A stretch of DNA of 64,000 nt from Sphingomonas sp. 67-36 (GTDB lineage: Bacteria; Pseudomonadota; Alphaproteobacteria; Sphingomonadales; Sphingomonadaceae): contig MKSU01000004.1 in assembly GCA_001897375.1 (NCBI GenBank), positions 275,603 through 339,602 on the forward strand, given 5' to 3'. This document shows positions 38,673 to 45,732 of this stretch, in pieces. Within the stretch, counting starts at the first letter, position 1; the number at the start of each line of letters is the position of its first letter. The position numbers and the translations under genes are program-made. The notes below the pieces were generated by a model. It searched no databases, was not told the DNA's origin, and worked only from the letters and a program-made list of their open reading frames with translations.

Positions 38673-39551
38673 TTGGAATCGAACGAATTGCCGGCAGCTG
38701 TTACGGGAAAACCGCGTGAATTGCAGGGTTTCCTGAACCGGATCGCTTACCATCCCGCGGCCCGGCGACTCGCGATCTTGCTCGCTCGGACGCCGGCGAC
38801 TCCGAACATGGTTTCGGTGTTCGGCGCGGCGATGGTGTGCGCGACGGGAGTGCTTTACGCGCTGGTCGGGACGCCGCTCGCGATCGGAATCGGCTTCGCG
38901 CTGCATCTGCTATGGCATGTCGTCGACGGCGCGGACGGCGATCTCGCGCGGATGACGGGCCGCGCCAGCCCGCGCGGCGAGGTGGTGGACGGCCTGTGCG
39001 ACTATGGCGGCCATACCGTGCTCTACCTGCTGCTCGGCTATGCGCTCCAGCAGGTGTTCGGGCCATTGATCTGGGTGGTTGTGGTGGGCGCGGGCGTATC
39101 GCGCATCGTCCAGTCGGTGTTCGCGGAAAGCTCGCGGCGGAGCTACCAATGGTGGGCTTATGGCGTGCCGTGGATCCAGAACAACCGTGCGGCTGGATCG
39201 ACCGGAATGGGCGGGGCGCTGGCGCGCTTCTACCTCAAGGTCTCCCATGCCGTTACGGGGCCGACCGAGACGATCAACGCGCTGGTGGCGAGCGCCGAGC
39301 CGGATCCGGCCGAGCGGCAGCGGATCGCGCGGCTGGCGAGGGAAACGGGCCGCCGAACGCTGCTGCTGCCCGGCCTGCTCGGCGCCAATCCACGCACGAT
39401 CCTGCTGGGCCTCAGCATGATCGCGGGATCGTCGGTATGGTTCTTCCTGATCGAACTGACGTTGCTCAACATCCTGCTGGCGGTGGCGATCGTGCAGCAA
39501 CGCATCAATTGCGCGCGCCTGATGGCGCTGATCGCGCGCGGAAGGGATTGA
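38673..39551 (+). CDS. CDP-alcohol phosphatidyltransferase family protein
   Basis: A 292-residue membrane protein with a perfect CDP-alcohol phosphotransferase signature: D85-x2-D88-G89-x2-A92-R93-x8-G102-x3-D106-x3-D110. The TPATPNMVSV motif precedes the first helix. About six membrane segments are seen; residues ~165–235 form an extra hydrophilic insert. The start is TTG at 38673, with AAGGGGA about ten bases upstream. Being divergent from ino1 and a CDP-inositol-forming enzyme, it may transfer phospho-inositol from CDP-inositol to a lipid alcohol, or alternatively use CDP-diacylglycerol plus inositol phosphate. The actual pair of substrates cannot be read from the sequence. Confidence 0.88.
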   Translation: MESNELPAAVTGKPRELQGFLNRIAYHPAARRLAILLARTPATPNMVSVFGAAMVCATGVLYALVGTPLAIGIGFALHLLWHVVDGADGDLARMTGRASPRGEVVDGLCDYGGHTVLYLLLGYALQQVFGPLIWVVVVGAGVSRIVQSVFAESSRRSYQWWAYGVPWIQNNRAAGSTGMGGALARFYLKVSHAVTGPTETINALVASAEPDPAERQRIARLARETGRRTLLLPGLLGANPRTILLGLSMIAGSSVWFFLIELTLLNILLAVAIVQQRINCARLMALIARGRD

Positions 39552-39612
39552 CGCGCGGAACTTCGCGGCGCCGGGAACGGTTCGTTACCGGAACGGGATT
39601 CAAGGGAGACGG

Positions 39613-40143
39613 ATGATGCGCATGATGGTGGTGATGGCAGGGGCGCTGACGCTGGCTGCCTGTGGCGAGGGCGGCATGCAGACCGGCGCCCCGGTGGCGG
39701 GCGGCGCGCATGCGGTGGCGCTGCTCAAGCTGGCGAACGGCGCCGACGCCGGCCGCGCGACCGCGACCGAGGTGGCCGGCGGGCTGCGCGTGACGGTCGA
39801 TGCGAAGGGCCTGCCGCCCGGCACGCACGGCGCGCATGTCCACACCACGGGCCGCTGCGATGCCCCAGATTTCGCCAGCGCCGGGGGCCACTGGAACCCC
39901 ACGAGCATGAAGCACGGCTCGATGAACCCGCAGGGGCCGCATGAGGGCGACCTGCCCAATCTGGTGATCGACACCGGCGGCCGCGGCACGGTTGCGGCGA
40001 CCATTCCCGGCGCGACGATGGCCGGGCTGCTAGACGCCGACGGCGCGGCGCTGGTGATCCACGCCAATGCCGACGACCTGATGACCGATCCCGCCGGCAA
40101 CAGCGGGGCGCGGATCGCCTGCGGGGTGTTTCAGGCCGGCTGA
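39613..40143 (+). CDS. sodC: superoxide dismutase [Cu-Zn], lipoprotein
   Basis: Periplasmic Cu,Zn superoxide dismutase of 176 residues. The N-terminus is a lipoprotein signal with lipobox LAAC (C17), so it is probably anchored to a membrane. The metal ligands are readable: HVH in GAHVHTTG, the bridging His in GGHWNP, GPHEGDLPN, the final His in LVIHANADD, and the active-site Arg in GARIACGVF. ATG at 39613. Its 3' end overlaps the GNAT gene on the other strand by 13 bases. Confidence 0.92.
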   Translation: MMRMMVVMAGALTLAACGEGGMQTGAPVAGGAHAVALLKLANGADAGRATATEVAGGLRVTVDAKGLPPGTHGAHVHTTGRCDAPDFASAGGHWNPTSMKHGSMNPQGPHEGDLPNLVIDTGGRGTVAATIPGATMAGLLDADGAALVIHANADDLMTDPAGNSGARIACGVFQAG

Positions 40144-40652
40144 GAACCCAGCTTCCGGCTCACCTTCACCAGCGTCGGGTCGCCCTCCAGCGGCTCGACG
40201 GTGAGGCCCATCTCGCGCTCCAGGTTGACGGCGGCGACATTGTCGCGCGATTCGATCGCCTCGACCCATTGCGCGCCGCGTTCCTGCGCCTGATCCATCG
40301 CGAAGCGCATCAGTTCCCAGCCGATGCCGTGATCCTTGTGATCGCTGCGCACCGCGACGGCCAGCTCCGCGCGCTCGCCGCTCGCATCGAAGCACAGCAT
40401 CGCCAGCGCGAGCAGCGCGCCGCCGTCCGCGTCGGCGGCAAGCCAGGTGGCGTCGCGGCCATCGTTGCGGGTCATCGTCTCGATCAGCGAGCGGCCGATG
40501 CGATTCGCCGTGGCGAGGAAGCGGAAGCGCCGGTCCTCGGGCGATAGCTGGTCGAAGAACTGGTCGATCGGGAATTCGTCGCCCGGCCCGGCAAGGCGGA
40601 TGTCGAGCCGCACGCCGGCGCGCGTGGTGAGTCGGGTGGTAGGCGTCTGCAT
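40131..40652 (-). CDS. GNAT-family N-acetyltransferase
   Basis: A 173-residue acyltransferase of the GNAT fold: LDIRLAGPGDEFPIDQFF at the N-terminus, the catalytic core strand AELAVAVRSDHKDHGIGWELMRFAM (acetyl-CoA pyrophosphate loop R/Q-x-x-G-x-G/A) and the end ERGAQWVEAIESRDNVAAVNLEREMGL. It is of the PatZ C-terminal-domain-like subtype that modifies proteins in some species, but no ADP-forming ligase domain is present here, so the substrate is open. ATG 40652 has AAAGG upstream. It is divergent from the hemerythrin gene, with an FNR box in between. Confidence 0.82.
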   Translation of the reverse strand: MQTPTTRLTTRAGVRLDIRLAGPGDEFPIDQFFDQLSPEDRRFRFLATANRIGRSLIETMTRNDGRDATWLAADADGGALLALAMLCFDASGERAELAVAVRSDHKDHGIGWELMRFAMDQAQERGAQWVEAIESRDNVAAVNLEREMGLTVEPLEGDPTLVKVSRKLGSQPA

Positions 40653-40718
40653 GTCGTGGCCTTTCGATGCCGGACCGCGTGGTTTGCCCGCTTCCCGATA
40701 GATTATGCCCGGTCGACG

Positions 40719-40738
40719 GCTTTGACCATCGTCAAAGC
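40719..40738. promoter_or_regulatory. FNR/FixK-type box
   Basis: GCTTTGAC-CATC-GTCAAAGC, a perfect 8+8 palindrome with a four-base centre that contains TTGAC-N4-GTCAA, one substitution per half from the FNR consensus TTGAT-N4-ATCAA. It lies 56 bases upstream of the hemerythrin gene and 67 bases upstream of the divergent GNAT gene. Confidence 0.75.
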
Positions 40739-40793
40739 GCGCATGGCACCATGCGCTAAGCATCGATCGGACCTGCTTCTGGGATATTTCGCG

Positions 40794-41267
40794 ATGCTTG
40801 CCGGTCCTTCACGCCTCGATGCCGCTGAGCCGACCCTCGACACGCTCGAGGAGGATCACGCCATCCAGCGTGCGCTGTGCCGCGATATCGAGGCGCTGGC
40901 GGACGGGCTGCCGAAACTGCCGCCGCTGCCGGAGGTGCGCCGCCTGTGCGATCGCGTGATGCGCGTGGCGGGCGCGCATCTCGTCCGCGCCGAACTCGTG
41001 TTCGAGCGGTTGCCGGCGGGGCAGGGGCCGAGCGACGCCGAACTGGAGACGCTGCGCGAGATGCACGCGCTCGATGCGACGCACGCCGACGATCTGGTGA
41101 TGGCGCTATGGGATCATGTCGGCCGCGAGCCGGAGGCGCATGTCGGCCAGCTCTCCTATATGCTGCGCTGCTTCTTCGACGGATGCCGCCGCGCGATCGC
41201 GCTCAAGGAGAGCTGGATCGCCGCCGCGCGCAGGGCAGGGGCGGGGCCGGGTCTCAGGCCGGATTGA
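40794..41267 (+). CDS. hemerythrin-like protein
   Basis: A 157-residue helical protein with the hemerythrin-domain arrangement: EEDHAIQRALC (H22), AGAHLVRAELVFERL with H62 and E67, and MHALDATHADDL with H91 and H97, so a di-iron site is plausible. Such proteins bind O2 or NO, or repair iron-sulfur centres. The ATG at 40794 was chosen because the FNR box lies upstream; the long frame to 40656 would include it. It ends overlapping the Fnr-type gene by 14 bases, tail to tail. Confidence 0.8.
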   Translation: MLAGPSRLDAAEPTLDTLEEDHAIQRALCRDIEALADGLPKLPPLPEVRRLCDRVMRVAGAHLVRAELVFERLPAGQGPSDAELETLREMHALDATHADDLVMALWDHVGREPEAHVGQLSYMLRCFFDGCRRAIALKESWIAAARRAGAGPGLRPD

Positions 41268-41967
41268 CGATCGCTTTCAGCGCGGCGCGGTCGAGGATCG
41301 TGCAGTCGCGCTCGCCCTTGGCGAAATCGACCACCCCGGCGGTCTTCAGGCGGGTGAGATGGCGGCTGACCGTCTCGATCGTCAGCCCCAGGAAACCGGC
41401 CATCTCGCCGCGGCTGATCGGGATCAGCACCTGGATGCGTCCGGCGGCGTCGGGCATGCCGGTGCGCTCGGCCAGTTCGAGCAGGAAGCCCGCCACCCGC
41501 TCGCGCGCGTCCTTGCGCCCCAGCGAGAGCATCCGCTCGCGCGCCTCATCGAGCGAGGCCATGGTGCGTTCGAGCAGCAGCCGTTCCATGTGCGGATAGG
41601 TTTCGAGCGCGCGCTCGAAGCCGGTGCGCGGGAAGGTGCACAAATTGGTGTCGGTGAGCGCGGTGACCGTCAGCGACGCCTCGGCGGTGAAGAGCTGGCC
41701 GACGAAATCGCCGGGAAACAGCAATCCGACGATCTGCTCGCGCCCGTCGGCGGTCGAGGCGGAAACCTTGAGCGCGCCGGACACGACGTTGGCGCAGCTG
41801 CTGTTCGGGTCGCCCGCCCAGGTGACGACCTGCCCGGCCGCGACATCGCGCCGGCGCCCGAGAGCGCTGAGCGCGGCAAGCTCGCAATCGCTCATGCTGG
41901 CGCACAGCGCCTTGTCGCGCACGAGACAATCGAGACAGCGTTGTGGAACCCCGGACACGGATGCCAT
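41254..41967 (-). CDS. fnr: Fnr-type oxygen-sensing transcriptional regulator
   Basis: Crp/Fnr-family regulator of 237 residues with features of a true [4Fe-4S] Fnr: an N-terminal Cys cluster C11, C14, C22, C28 and an additional internal C110 corresponding to the fourth ligand of E. coli Fnr. The helix-turn-helix LTIETVSRHLTR has E198, S201 and R202, the same residues that read TTGA half-sites. It should thus activate or repress genes under low oxygen; the FNR box at 40719 is a nearby candidate target. ATG 41967 gives the Fnr-like N-terminus. The frame can be extended by 20 residues to 42027 without benefit. Confidence 0.88.
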   Translation of the reverse strand: MASVSGVPQRCLDCLVRDKALCASMSDCELAALSALGRRRDVAAGQVVTWAGDPNSSCANVVSGALKVSASTADGREQIVGLLFPGDFVGQLFTAEASLTVTALTDTNLCTFPRTGFERALETYPHMERLLLERTMASLDEARERMLSLGRKDARERVAGFLLELAERTGMPDAAGRIQVLIPISRGEMAGFLGLTIETVSRHLTRLKTAGVVDFAKGERDCTILDRAALKAIVNPA

Positions 41968-42041
41968 TCTTGCATCAATGTGCGGCTTTGTCAGCACCGG
42001 TTTGTTACGGAGTTGATGGCGCGGCATCGCAACCAGAAGAA

Positions 42042-42116
42042 TGGCTCCCTGAGTAGGATTCGAACCTACGGCCGCTCGATTAACAGTCGAGAGCTCTACC
42101 GCTGAGCTATCAGGGA
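42042..42116 (-). tRNA. tRNA-Asn (anticodon GTT)
   Basis: A complete 75-base cloverleaf: acceptor stem TCCCTGA paired with TCAGGGA, D-loop TAGCTCAGCGGTAGAGC, anticodon stem CTCGA with loop containing GTT (plus-strand 42082–42084), a GGTTCGAATCC T-arm and an encoded 3' CCA. Confidence 0.97.
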
Positions 42117-42183
42117 ATGCCGTGCGGGAGGCGCGTCTATAGCCGCCTGATTCAGAGATGCAACCCCTGTTTCGCCACGAATT

Positions 42184-42963
42184 TCAGGCGATGAACTGCT
42201 CCATCGTGATGCGGTCGTCCAGCGCGTGCTCGGGGTCGAACAGCAGCGTCAGTTCGCGAGCGCGGTCCATCGCGATGTCGACCTGCGCGACATCGCGGAT
42301 CTCGCGCTGGTCGGCCACCGCCGACACCGGGCGCTTGCCCGGATCGAGGATACGCAGCGACACGCGCGCGCGGTCCGGCAGGATCGCCCCGCGCCAGCGC
42401 CGCGGGCGGAAGGCGCTGATCGGGGTGAGCGCGAGCAGGTTGGAGCCGAGCGGGAGGATCGGGCCGTGCGCGGAGAGATTGTAAGCGGTCGAGCCGGCGG
42501 GCGTGGCGACAAGGATGCCGTCGCACGCCAGCTCCTCCAGCACGATGCGGTCGTTGACCGCCACCTCGATCTTCGCGGTCTGGCGCGTTTCGCGCAGCAG
42601 CGACACCTCGTTGATCGCGGGTAACGTGTGGATGCGGCCGTCGATCCCCGTCGCGGTCATCATCAGCGGCGTGACCTTGAACGCGCGTGCGCGGTCCAGC
42701 CGGTCGTCCAGCCCCAGCCCGCGCCATTCGTTCATCAGGAAGCCGACCGTGCCGAGATTCATCCCGAATACCGGCGGCGGCGGGCGGCGCGCCTCCAGCA
42801 TGGCGTGCAGAGTCTGGAGCAGGAACCCGTCGCCGCCGAGCGCGATGACCAGATCGGCCTCCTCGATCGGGCACCAGTCCCAGGCGTCGAAAAGCTCGGC
42901 GCGGGCAGCCTGGGCCTGGGCGGTGGGCGAGGCGACCAGCGCCCGCCGGGGGTAGCTCGTCAT
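42184..42963 (-). CDS. nadK: NAD kinase
   Basis: Phosphorylates NAD+ to NADP+. It has 259 residues, the short bacterial form. The catalytic GGDG motif is in VIALGGDGFLLQTLH, followed by NLGTVGFLMNE, CDGILVATPAGSTAYNLSA, and GPILPLGSNLLALTPI, all diagnostic. The start ATG 42963 overlaps the moaA stop (ATGA). The upstream open frame continues into moaA and is ignored. tRNA-Asn follows on the same strand. Confidence 0.95.
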   Translation of the reverse strand: MTSYPRRALVASPTAQAQAARAELFDAWDWCPIEEADLVIALGGDGFLLQTLHAMLEARRPPPPVFGMNLGTVGFLMNEWRGLGLDDRLDRARAFKVTPLMMTATGIDGRIHTLPAINEVSLLRETRQTAKIEVAVNDRIVLEELACDGILVATPAGSTAYNLSAHGPILPLGSNLLALTPISAFRPRRWRGAILPDRARVSLRILDPGKRPVSAVADQREIRDVAQVDIAMDRARELTLLFDPEHALDDRITMEQFIA

Positions 42964-43973
42964 CCGCCGGTCACGTTCATATGGCGCGACACCGCCGGGG
43001 CGGCGCCGCGCGCGATGTGGAAATCGTGCGCGCGCGGCTTGGCGGCGAGCGCGGCATCGATCGCGGCGTCCAGCCCGGCGACTCCGCCGCCACGCAGCGC
43101 CTGCTTCAGATCGGCGTGATCGTCGTGGCCAAGGCAGGAATAGAGCCGCCCCTCGGTCGTCAGCCGCACGCGGTTGCAGCCGTCGCAGAAATTCCCGGTG
43201 AGCGGCGAGATCAGGCCGAGCCGCGTATCGCTGCCCGCGACTCGCCAGTAACGCGCCGGGCCGCCGGTGCTGCGGGGATCGCGGATCAGATCGTGGCTCG
43301 CGGAAAGCTGCTCGAACACGCGGGTGAGGGGAAGGAAGCGGTCGGTGCGGTCTTCGTCGATCGCGCCGAGCGGCATGGTCTCGATCAGCGTGAGGTCCAG
43401 CCCTTCCGCGACGCACCAGTCCAGCATCGGCGCGATCTCGTCTTCGTTGAGACCCTTGAGCGCGACCATGTTGATCTTGACGCGCAAGCCCGCGCCGCGC
43501 GCCGCCGCGATCCCGCCGAGCACCTGCGCGACGTCGCCGTGCCGGGTGATGAAACGGAAGCGATCCGCATTGCGGCTGTCGAGGCTGACGTTGATACGGC
43601 GGATGCCGGCGTCGTGCAGCGCCGCGGCATGATCGGCGAGGCGCGTGCCGTTGGTGGTCATCGTCAGCTCGTCCAGCCCGCCGCCGACATGCCGGCCGAG
43701 TCGCCGCACCAGATCGATCACGTCGCGGCGCACCAGCGGCTCACCGCCCGACAGCCGGATCTTGCGCACGCCGCGCGCGATGAAGCGTTCCGCGATGACC
43801 GCGATTTCCTCCAGCGCGAGCAATTCGGCGCGGGGCAGGAAGGTCATCCGCTCGGCCATGCAATAGCGGCAGCGCAGGTCGCAGCGATCGGTGACCGAGA
43901 CGCGCAGATAGCGGATCGCCCGGCCGAAGCCGTCGACGAGCGCGCCGGGCGCGTGGAGATCGGATATCACCAT
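42960..43973 (-). CDS. moaA: GTP 3',8-cyclase MoaA
   Basis: Radical-SAM enzyme for the first step of molybdenum-cofactor synthesis (GTP to 3',8-cyclo-GTP). It has 337 residues. The SAM cluster CxxxCxxC is C31, C35, C38 (TDRCDLRCRYCM), the SAM-binding GGE is in IRLSGGEPL, and the C-terminal substrate cluster is in FCDGCNRVRLT…LYSCLG. The conserved C-terminal GG pair is present (VTGG). It is translationally coupled to nadK; moeA is elsewhere in the window. Confidence 0.96.
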   Translation of the reverse strand: MVISDLHAPGALVDGFGRAIRYLRVSVTDRCDLRCRYCMAERMTFLPRAELLALEEIAVIAERFIARGVRKIRLSGGEPLVRRDVIDLVRRLGRHVGGGLDELTMTTNGTRLADHAAALHDAGIRRINVSLDSRNADRFRFITRHGDVAQVLGGIAAARGAGLRVKINMVALKGLNEDEIAPMLDWCVAEGLDLTLIETMPLGAIDEDRTDRFLPLTRVFEQLSASHDLIRDPRSTGGPARYWRVAGSDTRLGLISPLTGNFCDGCNRVRLTTEGRLYSCLGHDDHADLKQALRGGGVAGLDAAIDAALAAKPRAHDFHIARGAAPAVSRHMNVTGG

Positions 43974-44071
43974 CGCATGGGAGAGCTAGGCGTTGCAGGT
44001 GCTTGCGGCAAGCCTGTGCCAATATTGGCCCGTATCGGCTGGGAAACGATTGGCGAACGCGCGTCGTGTCG

Positions 44072-44086
44072 CTAACAAATCGTTAA
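44072..44086 (-). promoter_or_regulatory. CtrA-like box over the start of the EAL gene
   Basis: Read on the minus strand TTAA-N7-TTAG, one base away from the CtrA consensus TTAA-N7-TTAA, overlapping the first base of the EAL gene's ATG. Such a site would allow cell-cycle-dependent control; the gene-start overlap suggests repression. Confidence 0.4.
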
Positions 44087-45732
44087 TGCAGGGTCAGCCG
44101 CCGTTTCCGAAGCCGACAGCCACGATCGCGATCGCGCCCGATGCCGCGCGCGGCGCGCTGGAGCCGTTGCTGGCTGGAGCCGGGTGGATCGCCGCCGATG
44201 CTGCGCCTCTTGTGCGGCTGGTCGATGCGCGCGCCGGTCTGGCGACGCTGGCCGCGCTGGCGCCGGTCGCCTTCGAGGAACAGGCCGCGCTGGTCGCGAT
44301 CGTCGCGACGGAAACGGCGCTGGACGCCGCTTTCGACGCCGGGGCGACCCATGCGGTGGTGGGTGACGACCCCGCCGCCTTGCTGCGAATGCTGCGCTTT
44401 GCTGCGCGACATGCGCGGCGCGTGCGGCGTCTGGCGTTCGCGCGGCGCGTCGATGAGGCGCCGCCGGGCGAGGTGGCGCGTTTCCTCGCGCTGCGCGAGG
44501 AGCAGGGGGACACGCTGTCGATGATCGCGATCGCCCTGACGCGCTTCGATATCGTCAATGCCGCCTTCGGCCGCTCGGTGGGAGACGCGCTGCTCGCCGC
44601 CGCGTTCGCGCGGGTGGTCGATGCGCTGGTCGGCATTCCGCCGGAGGACCGGCAGGTGATGCGCGGCGACGGCGCGGTGGTGGAGGTGGCGCTTGCCGTC
44701 GATGCCGACACGCTCCGCGTGATCGTCGCGAGCGTGGAGAGCGCGCTGGCGCGGCCGTTCGATACCGGGGACGCGATGGTCAATCTCGGCGCGCGGATCG
44801 GCGTCGCGCGCGGAGGGGCCGCCGCCGACCTGCCGGCACGGGTGCGCGAGGCGCTGGACGACGCGCGCGGCGGCGACGGAACGAAGGTGTATCAGGCATC
44901 GCGCGTCTATGCCGCGCCGCTGGTGCGGCTTGCGGCGGACCTGCATCGCGCGATCGACCGCGACGAGATCGCGATCCTGTTTCAGCCGCAGGTGACGCTG
45001 GCCTCCGGCGCGATCACCGGCGTGGAGGCGCTGGCGCGGTGGGACCACCCGACGCTCGGCACGCTCGGCGCGGAGACCTTGTTCGCCGCCGCCGACCGCG
45101 CCGATCTGGGCGCGGCGCTGTCGGAGCATATCCTGATCCGCTCGCTCGATGCGGTATCGAGCTGGCCGGCGGCGCTGTCTGAGCTGCGGGTGGCGGTCAA
45201 CGTCACGGCGGCGGACGTGGCGCGGCCCGATTTCGTCCGCCGCTTCGTCGAGCATGTCGCGGAAAGCGGCGTCGCGCGGCGGCGGGTGACGGCGGAGATC
45301 ACCGAAACCGGCCTGATCGGCGATCTCGATGTAGCGGCGGTGGCGCTGGGCGCGCTGCGCGAGCAGGGCGTGCGGGTCGCGATCGACGATTTCGGCACCG
45401 GCTATTCCAGCCTCGCCTATCTGAAGGCGCTGCCGCTCGATTACCTCAAGATCGATCGCAGCCTGACGCGCGACATCGCCGGCGCGGCGCGCGATCGGGT
45501 GATCGTGCGCGGGGTGATCGCGATGGCGCACGCGCTGGGCCTCGCGACGATCGCCGAGGGGGTGGAAACGGCCGCCGAGCGCGATCTGCTCGCCGGCGAG
45601 GGTTGCGATCTCTACCAGGGCTATCTGTGCGCCGGCCCGCTCGACAGCGAGGCGCTGGCCGCGCTGGTGACAGGCTGGACGCTCAACCCGCGGCCTTCGC
45701 CAATCCCTTCGACAATTGCAGCGCACCGTTGA
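44086..45732 (+). CDS. EAL-domain c-di-GMP phosphodiesterase with degenerate GGDEF
   Basis: A 548-residue protein without transmembrane helices. The N-terminal ~115 residues look like a degenerate receiver-type α/β domain. Residues ~140–285 resemble a GGDEF domain, but the signature reads RGDGA, so cyclase activity is not expected. The C-terminal EAL domain is complete: EALARW (about 316–321), a NVT metal segment, EITETG, DDFGTGYSSLAYL, DYLKID and AEGVET, so it should hydrolyse c-di-GMP to pGpG. ATG 44086 was preferred over an in-frame start at 43993 without a clear ribosome site. The last 50 bases overlap mfd, tail to tail. Confidence 0.86.
   Translation: MQGQPPFPKPTATIAIAPDAARGALEPLLAGAGWIAADAAPLVRLVDARAGLATLAALAPVAFEEQAALVAIVATETALDAAFDAGATHAVVGDDPAALLRMLRFAARHARRVRRLAFARRVDEAPPGEVARFLALREEQGDTLSMIAIALTRFDIVNAAFGRSVGDALLAAAFARVVDALVGIPPEDRQVMRGDGAVVEVALAVDADTLRVIVASVESALARPFDTGDAMVNLGARIGVARGGAAADLPARVREALDDARGGDGTKVYQASRVYAAPLVRLAADLHRAIDRDEIAILFQPQVTLASGAITGVEALARWDHPTLGTLGAETLFAAADRADLGAALSEHILIRSLDAVSSWPAALSELRVAVNVTAADVARPDFVRRFVEHVAESGVARRRVTAEITETGLIGDLDVAAVALGALREQGVRVAIDDFGTGYSSLAYLKALPLDYLKIDRSLTRDIAGAARDRVIVRGVIAMAHALGLATIAEGVETAAERDLLAGEGCDLYQGYLCAGPLDSEALAALVTGWTLNPRPSPIPSTIAAHR

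Noticed and set aside
39552-39612. Several GGAAC sequences and a CGTT before sodC as an EcfG promoter
   Set aside because: The spacing is 21 or 4 bases instead of 16–17, so the consensus is not met.
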